A DNA stretch of 64,000 bases from Puia sp. (GTDB taxonomy: Bacteria > Bacteroidota > Bacteroidia > Chitinophagales > Chitinophagaceae). This document shows, piece by piece, positions 43,735 to 52,803 of the stretch. The position numbers were made by a program, and so were the translations under genes. The stretch spans positions 1 to 64,000 of the forward strand of contig JARLGZ010000147.1 in assembly GCA_031292515.1 (NCBI GenBank), read 5' to 3'. Numbering within the stretch: position 1 is the first letter of the stretch; every line of letters starts with the position of its first letter. The notes under the pieces were generated by a model. It saw nothing but the letters and a program-made list of their open reading frames with translations, ran no database searches and was not told where the DNA came from.

Positions 43735-45363
43735 ATGAATACGAAACAGGATATCACCGTTCCCGCCGATCTCAGGAGTCATGGCGAAGGCACGGGGCCG
43801 GAGAGGAAGCAGCATCCCGTGTATGTGGATCTGCTGCCGCCATGTAACCATGCCTGCCCGGCGGGAGAGAATATCCAGTCCTGGCTCGCGCTTGCCCAGG
43901 CTGGCCATTACAAAGCGGCATGGAGGGTGGTGATGGCCGACAACCCGATTCCTGCCGTTTCGGGAAGGGTATGCTATCATCCCTGCGAAGACTCCTGCAA
44001 CCGGGCGGCTATTGACGGCACGGTCAATATTCATGCCCTGGAACGGTTTCTGGGGGACGAGGCGTTGAAGCAGGGATGGACGATCATGGAGCAGCCGCCC
44101 GCGCTTACGGGTAAACGGGTGCTGATCGTGGGAGCGGGTCCCAGCGGTCTATCGGCGGCCTATCAGCTGGCGAGATTAGGACATTATGCCGAGATCCGCG
44201 AGGCCGGGCCTATGGCAGGCGGGATGATGCATTTCGGCATCCCGGCCTACCGGCTTCCCCGAAGGGAGTTGGAGCAGGAGGTGCGGCGGATCCGGGAAAT
44301 GGGTGTTTCGATTCTTTTCAACCATAGGGTCGATGAAGTATTGAAGGAAAAGGAGGAGGGGCATTTCGATGCCGTATTCCTTGCCATCGGGACGCAGCTT
44401 TCCCGGAAAATCGATATTCCCGGCAGGGATGCGGGGAAGGTGCTGGACGCACTGTCTTACCTGAAGCAGGTCGAAGCGGGCGATGCGCCCCGTTTGGGCA
44501 GGCGGGTAGTGGTTTACGGGGGAGGCAACACGGCCATGGATACGGCCCGGACGGCAAAACGGCTGGGAGCATCGGAGGCCATTATCGTTTACCGGCGGGA
44601 CCGGCAGCACATGAGCGCGCATGACTTTGAAGCACAGGAGGCCCTGGAGGAGGGGATAAAGATCAACTGGCTGCGCACCATCAAAGCGATGGACGGAGGC
44701 AGTTTCACGGTGGAGGTGATGCGCCTGGAAGACGGCAAGCCCGTGGGGACGGGCCAGTTTGAAACGCTGGAGGCCGATAACCTGATCCTCGCGCTGGGCC
44801 AGGATGCCGACACCGGGTTTTTAAAGAACGTGCCGGGTCTTGCCTTTCGGCCGGATGGAACTGTCATCGTGGGGCCGGATATGATGACCGGCTGCGCGGG
44901 GATTTTCGCCGGGGGGGATATGGTCCCGGGCGAGCGAAGCGTGACGGTGGCGATCGGGCATGGCAAAAAGGCTGCCCGTCACATCGATGGATTTCTGCGG
45001 GAGACCCCCGTTCAGGCATCCGTCAAACACCCGGTGGTGGGTTATGAACAATTGCATCGCTGGTATTCGACATCGGCGCCCCAGGCCCAACAGGCGGAAA
45101 TGCCGGCTGCGCGGCGTATCGACGGCTTTGAAGAAGTCGTGACGGGGCTGACGGAAGAGGAGGCCCGTTTCGAAGCGCAAAGATGTCTGTCCTGCGGCAA
45201 TTGTTTCGAATGCGATGGTTGTTTCGGGGCCTGTCCCGAGGACGCGGTCATCAAGCTGGGGCCGGGTAAACGCTATACGATAGATTACGACCGGTGCACG
45301 GGCTGCGCGGTCTGTTACGAGCAATGTCCCTGCCACGCGATAGAAATGGTCCCTGGCCCCTGA
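43735..45363 (+). CDS. GltD-like NAD(P)H:ferredoxin-type flavoprotein with C-terminal ferredoxin domain
   Basis: The 542-residue protein has an N-terminal Fe-S domain (CNHACPAGENIQSWLALAQA; VCYHPCEDSCNR), an FAD Rossmann loop VGAGPSGLSAAYQLARLGH, an NADPH loop YGGGNTAMDTARTAKRLGA, the FAD-binding LALGQDADTGFL and GIFAGGDMV, and a C-terminal part with two 4Fe-4S motifs (CFECDGCFGACPEDA; CTGCAVCYEQCPCHA). It resembles the glutamate synthase small subunit but is not next to gltB. Position 68 bases before the PFOR gene suggests it exchanges electrons between NAD(P)H and PFOR or ferredoxin. Confidence 0.9.
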   Translation: MNTKQDITVPADLRSHGEGTGPERKQHPVYVDLLPPCNHACPAGENIQSWLALAQAGHYKAAWRVVMADNPIPAVSGRVCYHPCEDSCNRAAIDGTVNIHALERFLGDEALKQGWTIMEQPPALTGKRVLIVGAGPSGLSAAYQLARLGHYAEIREAGPMAGGMMHFGIPAYRLPRRELEQEVRRIREMGVSILFNHRVDEVLKEKEEGHFDAVFLAIGTQLSRKIDIPGRDAGKVLDALSYLKQVEAGDAPRLGRRVVVYGGGNTAMDTARTAKRLGASEAIIVYRRDRQHMSAHDFEAQEALEEGIKINWLRTIKAMDGGSFTVEVMRLEDGKPVGTGQFETLEADNLILALGQDADTGFLKNVPGLAFRPDGTVIVGPDMMTGCAGIFAGGDMVPGERSVTVAIGHGKKAARHIDGFLRETPVQASVKHPVVGYEQLHRWYSTSAPQAQQAEMPAARRIDGFEEVVTGLTEEEARFEAQRCLSCGNCFECDGCFGACPEDAVIKLGPGKRYTIDYDRCTGCAVCYEQCPCHAIEMVPGP

Positions 45364-45431
45364 CGGCATGATATACAGTTACACACGATATGCAATTATT
45401 AAACCGATTATAAGAAAACCGAATAAAAGAC

Positions 45432-48400
45432 ATGACAAACGACCTGCCTGTAATGGTAATGCTGGACGGGAATGAGGCCGTCGCATATGTAGCTTACCGG
45501 GTGAACGAGGTGTGCGCGATTTACCCGATCACTCCGGCTTCGCCGATGGCGGAACTGGCCGATGAGTGGTCGGCCGCCGACCACGTCAATATCTGGGGGA
45601 ATATCCCGGAAGTCATCGAAATGCAGAGCGAGGGCGGTGCGGCCGGTGTCGTGCATGGCTCCTTACAGACGGGTGCGCTTACCACTACTTTTACGGCTTC
45701 ACAGGGCCTGCTGCTCATGCTGCCCAATATGTACAAGATCGCCGGGGAACTCACTTCGACCGTGTTTCATGTGGCGGCGAGATCCCTGGCTGCCCAGGCC
45801 TTGTCCATCTTCGGCGACCATAGCGACGTGATGGCGGCGCGGACCACGGGTTTCGCCATGCTTGCTTCCGGATCCGTGCAGGAGGCCCATGACATGGCCC
45901 TTATCAGCCAGGCGGCAACGTTGAAATCGCGTATCCCGTTTATTCATTTCTTCGATGGCTTCCGTACTTCGCATGAGATCAATAAGATCATCCTTCTTTC
46001 GGAAGAACAGATCAGGGCCATGATCGACGAGCGCCTGGTCCGTGCGCACCGGGAGCGCAGCCTGAATCCCGATCATCCCTTTATCAGGGGCACTTCGCAA
46101 AACCCGGATGTATATTTTCAGGGCAGGGAAACCGTGAACCCCTATTATAGGGCGGCGCCCGGTATCGTCCGGGAGGCGATGGACGCATTCGGCGTTCTCA
46201 CGGGAAGACAGTACCGCCCATTCGAATATGCCGGCGATCCCGATGCGAAAAAGCTGATCGTGATCATGGCTTCCGGGGCGGAGACGGTGAAAGAGACAGT
46301 AGCCGCCTTGCGGGCAAACGGAGAAAAAGCCGGTATGATCCAGGTGAGGCTATACCGGCCCTTCTCCATGGATTATCTGCTCGAAGTCCTGCCTCCTTCG
46401 GTTGAAAAGATAGCCGTACTGGACCGCACCAAGGAGCCCGGGGCTGGTGGCGAACCGCTGTACCAGGATGTCGTGACGGCTCTTTTTACGGCTTTCAGCG
46501 AAGGTCGTATCGCCCGGTTGCCAAAGGTGGCGGGAGGCCGGTATGGGTTGTCTTCGAAAGAGTTCACGCCGGCCATGGTAAAAGCTATTTTCGCGGAGCT
46601 CGAAAATCCATCACCCAAAAATGGCTTCACCATCGGCATCCATGACGATGTCTCGCATACCAGCCTGGCTTTTGACCCGGCGTTCAGCATAGAGCCGCCG
46701 GACCGGGTCTGTGCGCTCTTCTTTGGAGTAGGGGCCGATGGAACGGTAGGCGCCAACAAAAACAGCATCAAGATCATCGGCGAGGAGACGGATCTGTATG
46801 CACAGGGATATTTTGTATACGACTCGCGAAAGTCCGGCTCCCAGACCGTTTCCCATCTTCGCTTTGGCAAGGAGCCCATCCGGGCGCCTTATCTTGTCGA
46901 GCGGGCCGATTTCATCGCCTGTCATAAATATAATTTTGTCGGCAAAGTGGAGATGCTGCGGTATGCGAAGCCAGGGGGTATCTTCCTGCTCAACTGTCCT
47001 TATAGCCGGGAGGAGGCTTGGGACAGGTTGCCCCGGCCGTTGCAGGAGCAGATCGTCGGGAAAAAGCTGAAATTTTATATTATTGACGCGTCCAGGGTGG
47101 CGCAGGATGCCGGCCTGGGTCTACGGATCAATACGGTGATGCAGGCCTGTTTCTTTGCGCTCTCAGGCGTTCTGCCCCGGGATGAAGCGATTGACAGGAT
47201 CAGGAGGACGATCCGGAAGTCTTATGAATCCAAGGGGGAGGCGGTCGTACAACAAAATTTCAAAGGGGTGGATGCCAGCCTGGAGCATTTGTTCGGGATT
47301 GAAATCCCCGCCACGGCTACCGGTACTGTGGCGCTTTTGCCGGCTGTCGCCCCCGAGGCGCCGGATTTTGTACGGCGGGTTACCGCCATGCTCCTGGCCG
47401 GAGAGGGGGATTCATTGCCTGTGAGCATGTTGCCTTCGGATGGCACGTATCCGAGCGGAACGACGAAATGGGAAAAGCGGAATATTTCGGACCAGGTTGC
47501 GGTATGGGAACCGGATAGCTGTATCCAATGCGGGAATTGCAGTTTCGTCTGTCCGCACAGCGTCATCCGCTCCCGGTTCTATCACAAGGAATATCTCGAT
47601 AATGCGCCTTCGTCATTCCATTCGGCGCCCATCAACGCGCGGGGATTCCCGGAAACCCGTTATACTTTACAGGTCTACCTGGAAGATTGCACAGGGTGCA
47701 ATCTCTGCGTACAGGTATGCCCGGTGACCGATCTCCGCGATGGAAGCAGGCGTGCCATCAATTTGGAGCAAAAGCCCGATCCGGCGGCAGAGCGGGCGAA
47801 TATCCGTTTCTTCGAAACTCTTCCCGTCAATGACCGGTCGAAAGTAGATTTCTCTTCCGTGAGAGGAGCACAGTTCCTGGAGCCCTTGTTCGAATTCTCC
47901 GGAGCCTGCGCGGGTTGCGGGGAGACGCCTTATATCAAAGTCCTCACCCAGTTGTTCGGGGACCGTCTCCTGGTGGCGAATGCCACGGGTTGTTCCTCGA
48001 TCTATGGCGGCAACCTGCCTACCACGCCATGGGCCGTCAACGGGGAACAGCGGGGGCCTGCCTGGTCCAATTCCCTGTTCGAGGACAATGCGGAATTTGG
48101 CCTGGGCATGCGCATCGCCACCGATAAACAAAGGGCGATTGCGAGGGTGCTGGTAGATGAGCTCAGACAGGAGGTAGGCGGAGAACTGGCGGATGGCCTG
48201 CTCCATTCCCCGCAGCAGGTGGAGTCGGAGATCGCGGAACAACGTCGCCGCGTAGCCGATCTCAAAAGGAGCCTGTCACAATTGGAGGGACCGGTCGCTG
48301 CCGTGGCGGCCAGGCTGCTATCCGTGGCTGACCAGTTGGTGGAGAGAAGCGTCTGGATCATCGGGGGAGACGGCTGGGCCTACGACATCGGCTCGGGAGG

Positions 48401-49025
48401 GTTGGACCATGTGCTTTCCACGGGGCGCAATGTGAATGTCCTCGTGCTGGATACGGAAGTCTATTCCAATACCGGCGGACAGATGTCCAAGGCTACGCCT
48501 ACCGGCGCCACGGCCAAATTTGCGGCGTCGGGGAAAAAGGTGGGCAAGAAGGATCTGGCGCTCCAGGCCATCTCCTATGGGAATGTCTATGTGGCGCAGG
48601 TGGCGATGGGCGCCAATCCGCAGCAGACCCTGCTGGCCATGCGTGAAGCCGAGGCCTACCCGGGACCTTCGCTGATCCTGGCCTATAGTCATTGCATCGC
48701 GCATGGGATCGATATGGAGAAGGGGCTGGGCCAACAGAAGCTGGCTACCGCCAGCGGTTATTGGCCGCTTATCCGGTACAACCCCGCTTTGCGGGAAGCC
48801 GGCAAGAACCCGTTCGTGCTGGATTCTCCCCGGCCTACGATTTCCTTCGGCGAGTATGCGCAAAATGAACTGCGGTATACCGGTCTTTCCGCGACCCATC
48901 CCGCCGAAGCGGATTATCTGCTTCGGATAGCCCAGCAGCAGGTCGATCTGCGCTGGAAGACGTATGAAGACATGGCCGGTTGGGGGGCGGGGGCTTTCAC
49001 CCCGCGGGTCCGGGATGGAGTTTGA
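45432..49025 (+). CDS. nifJ: pyruvate:ferredoxin (flavodoxin) oxidoreductase
   Basis: The 1197-residue single-chain enzyme has the usual length and domain order: YPITPASPMAELADEW pyrimidine-binding domain, TTFTASQGLLLMLPNMYKIA, gamma domain, two 4Fe-4S clusters (CIQCGNCSFVCPHSV from Cys697; CTGCNLCVQVCPVTD), proximal cluster CAGCGETPYIK, and TPP domain (NATGCSSIYGGNLPTTPW; GGDGWAYDIG). It oxidises pyruvate and CoA to acetyl-CoA and CO2, reducing ferredoxin or flavodoxin. It is oxygen-sensitive in most species, so it suggests anaerobic or micro-oxic metabolism. Confidence 0.96.
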   Translation: MTNDLPVMVMLDGNEAVAYVAYRVNEVCAIYPITPASPMAELADEWSAADHVNIWGNIPEVIEMQSEGGAAGVVHGSLQTGALTTTFTASQGLLLMLPNMYKIAGELTSTVFHVAARSLAAQALSIFGDHSDVMAARTTGFAMLASGSVQEAHDMALISQAATLKSRIPFIHFFDGFRTSHEINKIILLSEEQIRAMIDERLVRAHRERSLNPDHPFIRGTSQNPDVYFQGRETVNPYYRAAPGIVREAMDAFGVLTGRQYRPFEYAGDPDAKKLIVIMASGAETVKETVAALRANGEKAGMIQVRLYRPFSMDYLLEVLPPSVEKIAVLDRTKEPGAGGEPLYQDVVTALFTAFSEGRIARLPKVAGGRYGLSSKEFTPAMVKAIFAELENPSPKNGFTIGIHDDVSHTSLAFDPAFSIEPPDRVCALFFGVGADGTVGANKNSIKIIGEETDLYAQGYFVYDSRKSGSQTVSHLRFGKEPIRAPYLVERADFIACHKYNFVGKVEMLRYAKPGGIFLLNCPYSREEAWDRLPRPLQEQIVGKKLKFYIIDASRVAQDAGLGLRINTVMQACFFALSGVLPRDEAIDRIRRTIRKSYESKGEAVVQQNFKGVDASLEHLFGIEIPATATGTVALLPAVAPEAPDFVRRVTAMLLAGEGDSLPVSMLPSDGTYPSGTTKWEKRNISDQVAVWEPDSCIQCGNCSFVCPHSVIRSRFYHKEYLDNAPSSFHSAPINARGFPETRYTLQVYLEDCTGCNLCVQVCPVTDLRDGSRRAINLEQKPDPAAERANIRFFETLPVNDRSKVDFSSVRGAQFLEPLFEFSGACAGCGETPYIKVLTQLFGDRLLVANATGCSSIYGGNLPTTPWAVNGEQRGPAWSNSLFEDNAEFGLGMRIATDKQRAIARVLVDELRQEVGGELADGLLHSPQQVESEIAEQRRRVADLKRSLSQLEGPVAAVAARLLSVADQLVERSVWIIGGDGWAYDIGSGGLDHVLSTGRNVNVLVLDTEVYSNTGGQMSKATPTGATAKFAASGKKVGKKDLALQAISYGNVYVAQVAMGANPQQTLLAMREAEAYPGPSLILAYSHCIAHGIDMEKGLGQQKLATASGYWPLIRYNPALREAGKNPFVLDSPRPTISFGEYAQNELRYTGLSATHPAEADYLLRIAQQQVDLRWKTYEDMAGWGAGAFTPRVRDGV

Positions 49026-49031
49026 AAGGTT

Positions 49032-49814
49032 TTATTTGTGAAGGTTCATGACCGGCACCGGGCAATGGAGAACAATCTTTTGGGAGAGACTACTGTGCAG
49101 GTGGAAGAGGCCGTTCTTTTTTGGGAAGACCACCAGCCAGTCTGCGGCGTGGAAGCAAAGATAGTCCCGGATACCCTGGTCGACACTGTCGGCCTGAATG
49201 ATATGCAGTCCGGAAACTTGCTGGTCGAGGCCTTTTTTCCAGTCATCGAAGACAAGGGTAGAGATTTTTTCTTCTCTTGTGGCGACATGGAGGATATCGA
49301 ATCGTGCCTGAAAGAGATCGCCCAGCAGCTGAAGGTATTTGACAGGAACATGCATTCCCGGGTTGACATCTTCGCGGTCGAAGGTTAGAAGGATGCGATG
49401 GACCGGATGATACCGTGTGAGTGCCGGGACGACAAGCAAGGGAAAAGGCAATTGATTGGCAGGAAACCTGCCGGTATGGGAGGGGCCTCTGACTACAAGC
49501 AAAGGTTTTTTCCACTGGCAGAAGTCCTCGAAGCGGGATTCCGGCTGACCGGTCTCCTGGTCGGTGGCGACGCTGACTTTACCGTTTGTGCGTTTTGATA
49601 GCTCGTCGGCGAGGAGCCTGAGGGAATTGAGCCCCCTGTCCCGCAGTTCGTCCAGGACGGAGTCGGGGAGGGGCGTGACACCGGAACCCGCCGGGATTTC
49701 CAGGACGTGGACAAGGTGCAGTTCGGCGTTAATGGAGGCCGCCATGTCGGCGGCATAGCGTGCGGCGTTGCCGGAGCCTTCGGTAAAATCGACGGGGACG
49801 ACGATGGATTTCAT
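49032..49814 (-). CDS. universal stress protein
   Basis: From ATG 49814 (MKSIVVPVDFTEGSGNAARY) this is a 260-residue protein. The first UspA domain (1-140) is clear, but the ATP loop is degenerate (LLVVRGPSHTGRFPANQLPF); the second half is weaker and ends IVLHCPVPVMNLHK. Convergent with the PFOR gene, with 6 bases between them. The last gene of a minus-strand run SDR - DUF308 - USP. A GATGACAGTCGTCA dyad lies before it at 49906. Confidence 0.88.
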   Translation of the reverse strand: MKSIVVPVDFTEGSGNAARYAADMAASINAELHLVHVLEIPAGSGVTPLPDSVLDELRDRGLNSLRLLADELSKRTNGKVSVATDQETGQPESRFEDFCQWKKPLLVVRGPSHTGRFPANQLPFPLLVVPALTRYHPVHRILLTFDREDVNPGMHVPVKYLQLLGDLFQARFDILHVATREEKISTLVFDDWKKGLDQQVSGLHIIQADSVDQGIRDYLCFHAADWLVVFPKKNGLFHLHSSLSQKIVLHCPVPVMNLHK

Positions 49815-49905
49815 CCAAACGCTGTTTACAGGTGAAAAAAATGATCTGACAGTACAAAACAAATACAAAGTTCAACAGGAACAGGTGATCTGGAGTGGGG
49901 CCAGG

Positions 49906-49919
49906 GATGACAGTCGTCA
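49906..49919. promoter_or_regulatory. dyad GATGA-CAG-TCGTC, candidate operator
   Basis: This imperfect dyad differs at only two of 14 positions from GATGACAATCATCA at 42292-42305. It lies about 92 bases upstream of the USP start (on the minus strand) and overlaps the stop codon of the DUF308 gene. Confidence 0.35.
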
Positions 49920-50462
49920 CGTATGACGGTGCCCGGCAGCGGGGAAACAGTCGTACATATAAAGCAGGCCGAGGGTCCAGCCAATGATGCCGATGAGCAG
50001 GGTGATGCCGTAGGGGTTGCTCGCGGGATCATGCGGGATCAATAGACCGAAGACCAGCAAGAGGAGACCCGCCAGGAAGTCTCCGCGCTGACCGGGGATG
50101 TTTCGGGCCAGCACTGTGGAGGCGACCATTTTGAGGAGCCCTTTGATGACCATCCAGGGACTGACGACGAACGGGAACGCAAAGAAGGCGAGGACCGGGT
50201 CCAGCAGCAAGATCGAGCTGAACGAGATGTCGACGATGGCTTCGGCTACCCGCCAGGTTTTCTCTTTTTTGCTGCTGTTTCCCAGATAGGAAAGGGCCAC
50301 CAATAAAAGGCCGTCGAGCAGGAGGGCAATTCCCGCGTATTGAACCAGGGACCGGTAGGTGGCGGAGGGGTTGACCAACGCAAAAATCCCGAGGGTGAGC
50401 CAGCAAACGCCCGCTGTGAAAAGCAGCCGGGAGGTGTTGAACTTTTTAATAGGGGATTCCAT
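49917..50462 (-). CDS. HdeD/DUF308 family membrane protein
   Basis: From ATG 50462 (MESPIKKFNTSRLLFTAGVC) the 181-residue protein has six hydrophobic segments in pairs (LTLGIFALVNPSATYRSLVQ; SSILLLDPVLAFFAFPFVVS; GLLLLVFGLLIPHDPASNPY), the HdeD pattern. It is 11 bases after the SDR stop, and a USP gene follows, the same partner as for the other DUF308 gene at 23789. This repeated pairing supports a functional link between USP and HdeD-like proteins. Confidence 0.85.
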   Translation of the reverse strand: MESPIKKFNTSRLLFTAGVCWLTLGIFALVNPSATYRSLVQYAGIALLLDGLLLVALSYLGNSSKKEKTWRVAEAIVDISFSSILLLDPVLAFFAFPFVVSPWMVIKGLLKMVASTVLARNIPGQRGDFLAGLLLLVFGLLIPHDPASNPYGITLLIGIIGWTLGLLYMYDCFPAAGHRHT

Positions 50463-50473
50463 GACGATGACTT

Positions 50474-51232
50474 TTATTGTGAGAGATAGCCGCCGTCGAT
50501 GGGGTAGTAGCCACCGGAGGCGAAAGAAGCTTTGTCGGAACTGAGCCAGCACACGAGCTCCGCCACTTCATTCGGTTCACCCAGCCTGCCAATGGGATGG
50601 GCCTGAACAAGCGATTTTTTTCCAAGGTCGTCGATGCCTGCCCGGGAGAGGAGCGGGGTGTTGATAAAGGCCGGGCCAACGGCGTTCACACGAATACCTT
50701 TGACGCTGTATTCCAGTGCCGCCGTCTGGGTGAGGCCAATAACGGCATGTTTGGCGGCCACATAGCCCGCTGAGCCAGGGAAACCGACGGCTCCCAGGAT
50801 GGAGGACATGTTGACGATGACACCTTTGCCCCGGGTAAGCATGGCGGCGATTTCGTATTTCATGCAATAGAAGACGCTGCTGAGGTTGACGGCGATGATT
50901 TGGTTCCATCCTTCGAGGCTCATATCGGCGATCGGGTGGATTTCACCGCCGATGCCGGCGTTGTTAAAAGCGATATCCAGCCGGCCGCAGGTTCGGATGG
51001 TTGTGTCTATCAGACGCCGGCAGTCTTCAGGCAGACTCACGTCGGCATAGATGAAAACGGCGTTGCCACCCCCGGCGTTGATCTTTTGAACAACGCTGTT
51101 TCCATGGGTCTCGTTGATGTCGGATACGACCACTTTGGCGCCTTGCACCGCGTACATCAGCGCAGTAGCTTCGCCGATGCCTGAGCCGCCACCGGTAACG
51201 AGGGCAACGCTATTGTCGAAGAGCTTTTCCAT
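50474..51232 (-). CDS. short-chain dehydrogenase/reductase
   Basis: A complete 252-residue classical SDR: cofactor loop VTGGGSGIGEATA, NNAGIG, catalytic serine in VNMSSILGAVG, and the YVAAKHAV Tyr-x-x-x-Lys, ending SGGYYPIDGGYLSQ. The Asp in VVSDIN at the end of beta-2 suggests NAD rather than NADP as cofactor. Substrate unknown. First gene of the minus-strand run with the DUF308 and USP genes. Confidence 0.94.
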   Translation of the reverse strand: MEKLFDNSVALVTGGGSGIGEATALMYAVQGAKVVVSDINETHGNSVVQKINAGGGNAVFIYADVSLPEDCRRLIDTTIRTCGRLDIAFNNAGIGGEIHPIADMSLEGWNQIIAVNLSSVFYCMKYEIAAMLTRGKGVIVNMSSILGAVGFPGSAGYVAAKHAVIGLTQTAALEYSVKGIRVNAVGPAFINTPLLSRAGIDDLGKKSLVQAHPIGRLGEPNEVAELVCWLSSDKASFASGGYYPIDGGYLSQ

Positions 51233-51362
51233 ACTTATATTTTAGTGAAGTTATCAATCCTGCCGGGCGGGGAAGATGACGGTGGTCAGGCGGCGTAATG
51301 ATTCGGGAGGCGGGAGGTGGTTAAAAGAAATCGGGGATGGGCGGGGATGGGGAACCGAGCCT

Positions 51363-52370
51363 TCATATCCTCCATTGAAGAAGGAACCCTCCATATACTT
51401 GTTTCTGTACCGTCCTGAATTCCGCGGTTTCGATCACCTGCCTGTATTGAATGGAAAAACCTCCCAGCTGCATGCCCATGATTCCAGTGCCTTCGAACAA
51501 AATCCGGGTGATTTGTTCTGCGGGGATGTGGTAGTATTGCCTGCCGTCAAATGGCCCTCCCTCCAAAATGCTGTTATACCCGACGAATTTGACCGCCGGC
51601 CTCACTTCTACATAGAATCCTGGCCTTTTTCGGCTGTGGTTGCGTGTCCCGGCATTCCTGGCCGGAAAGAAATTGTCCTTTTCATTCGAAATCAGCAGAT
51701 CCAGCCCTATCTGCGCATCGGTTTGCAGGGTGCCTGCCCTCACGGAACCTGTTCCGTTCACCTTGAAGATCCGGCTAAAGGAAAAGAGGTTGGGTTCATA
51801 ATAAAGGCTATAATTGACTACGGGGTAATCGGGCAACTGATTGCCCCATCCCCGGGGCTCATTTGTTTTGATCATCCCATGTATAAAAGTTTGAACTTCT
51901 TTAGCCGCGGCCGCCGGCCCCATCGTTCCGAGCCACAGGGCGGAACGGAACAATCCTGAGTGGTCCGGCGATAAACTCTCGCGGCCAAGGCTTAGAAACA
52001 AGACCCCGCAATAAGGATAGTCTCCGATTACGGGTGTCGATGCGGACAGGTTGTCGGGCGTATACACCCATTGCGTGGCGCCGATGGAGTAGAGCGAAGG
52101 GGTACCGGTAAAAGGGGAATAGAGTATTTTCCGAAGGAGGCGCTTTTTCCCGGCGGCGGCCAAAAATGAGTAACGGTAATAGTCGCCGCCGGTATAGTAA
52201 CGGTCCGTACCCTGTCCGGCCAGGTTTAGAAAGTCGTCATCGACCCTTACGGAAAAGAAATGCTGTGAGGAAAGGCTGTCCTGGGCCTCGCCTTTCAGGG
52301 GCATCCAGCAAGATAATATGCCGGCAAGCAGGACTGTCCACATCCTATGATCCTGTCTTTTCTTTTTCAT
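51363..52370 (-). CDS. LpxR-like (DUF2219) outer-membrane lipid A deacylase family protein
   Basis: From ATG 52370 (MKKKRQDHRMWTVLLAGILS) the 335-residue protein has a signal peptide and the DUF2219 pattern: VDDDFLNLAGQGTDRYYTGG, YTPDNLSAS, and WLGTMGPAAAAKEVQTFIHG followed by PRGWGNQLPDYPV. In Salmonella LpxR a histidine at the place of FIHG is catalytic for removing the 3'-acyl chain of lipid A. Whether this member deacylates lipid A is unproven. The upstream open frame to 52475 is a repetitive tract and is rejected. Confidence 0.85.
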   Translation of the reverse strand: MKKKRQDHRMWTVLLAGILSCWMPLKGEAQDSLSSQHFFSVRVDDDFLNLAGQGTDRYYTGGDYYRYSFLAAAGKKRLLRKILYSPFTGTPSLYSIGATQWVYTPDNLSASTPVIGDYPYCGVLFLSLGRESLSPDHSGLFRSALWLGTMGPAAAAKEVQTFIHGMIKTNEPRGWGNQLPDYPVVNYSLYYEPNLFSFSRIFKVNGTGSVRAGTLQTDAQIGLDLLISNEKDNFFPARNAGTRNHSRKRPGFYVEVRPAVKFVGYNSILEGGPFDGRQYYHIPAEQITRILFEGTGIMGMQLGGFSIQYRQVIETAEFRTVQKQVYGGFLLQWRI

Positions 52371-52803
52371 TTGCTCTATTTTATCGGGTATGCAGATTTC
52401 CCGTTTTTGCCGGGTATCCAGGTTTCCCATTTTGGAGGGTATCCAGTTTTTTTCATTGGAAGCAGTTTTTTTCATTGTGAAGCAGGATTTTCAGTGGCTA
52501 ACAGCATTTTTTATAAATAGCAGGGTTGTTTGCCGAAGAAATAGTGAAACGGGCAGGCTAAACAAAGCAGCAGCAAGACAAAAGCAGCAAGACAAAAGTA
52601 ATTCGGATGGTGTCTCCCTTTGAGGGCGTGAAATTGCATCTTACCCGGGCGGTTCGGCATGATCTTCTTCATTGCATGGCATGAAGTTTGTCAATTTTCG
52701 AACAGCTATCCCTAATCATGGGCATTCCTGATCGATATCATCGGAATGCATTGACCGTTCCGGTAACTTCCGGTTTCCAAGCAAGATTTGTAAAAATAGG
52801 CGT
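52371..52803. other. divergent intergenic region with degenerate repeats and an inverted repeat
   Basis: Between the LpxR-like gene and the aldo/keto reductase gene lie 433 non-coding bases. The left part (52385-52500) has variants of GGGTATCCAGGTTTCCCATT and of TTTTTTTCATTG; AGCAGCAAGACAAA is repeated near 52569-52596. GCATTCC (52722-52728) and GGAATGC (52743-52749) form a perfect dyad with a 14-base centre, TGATCGATATCATC, about 55 bases before the reductase gene. Confidence 0.55.
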
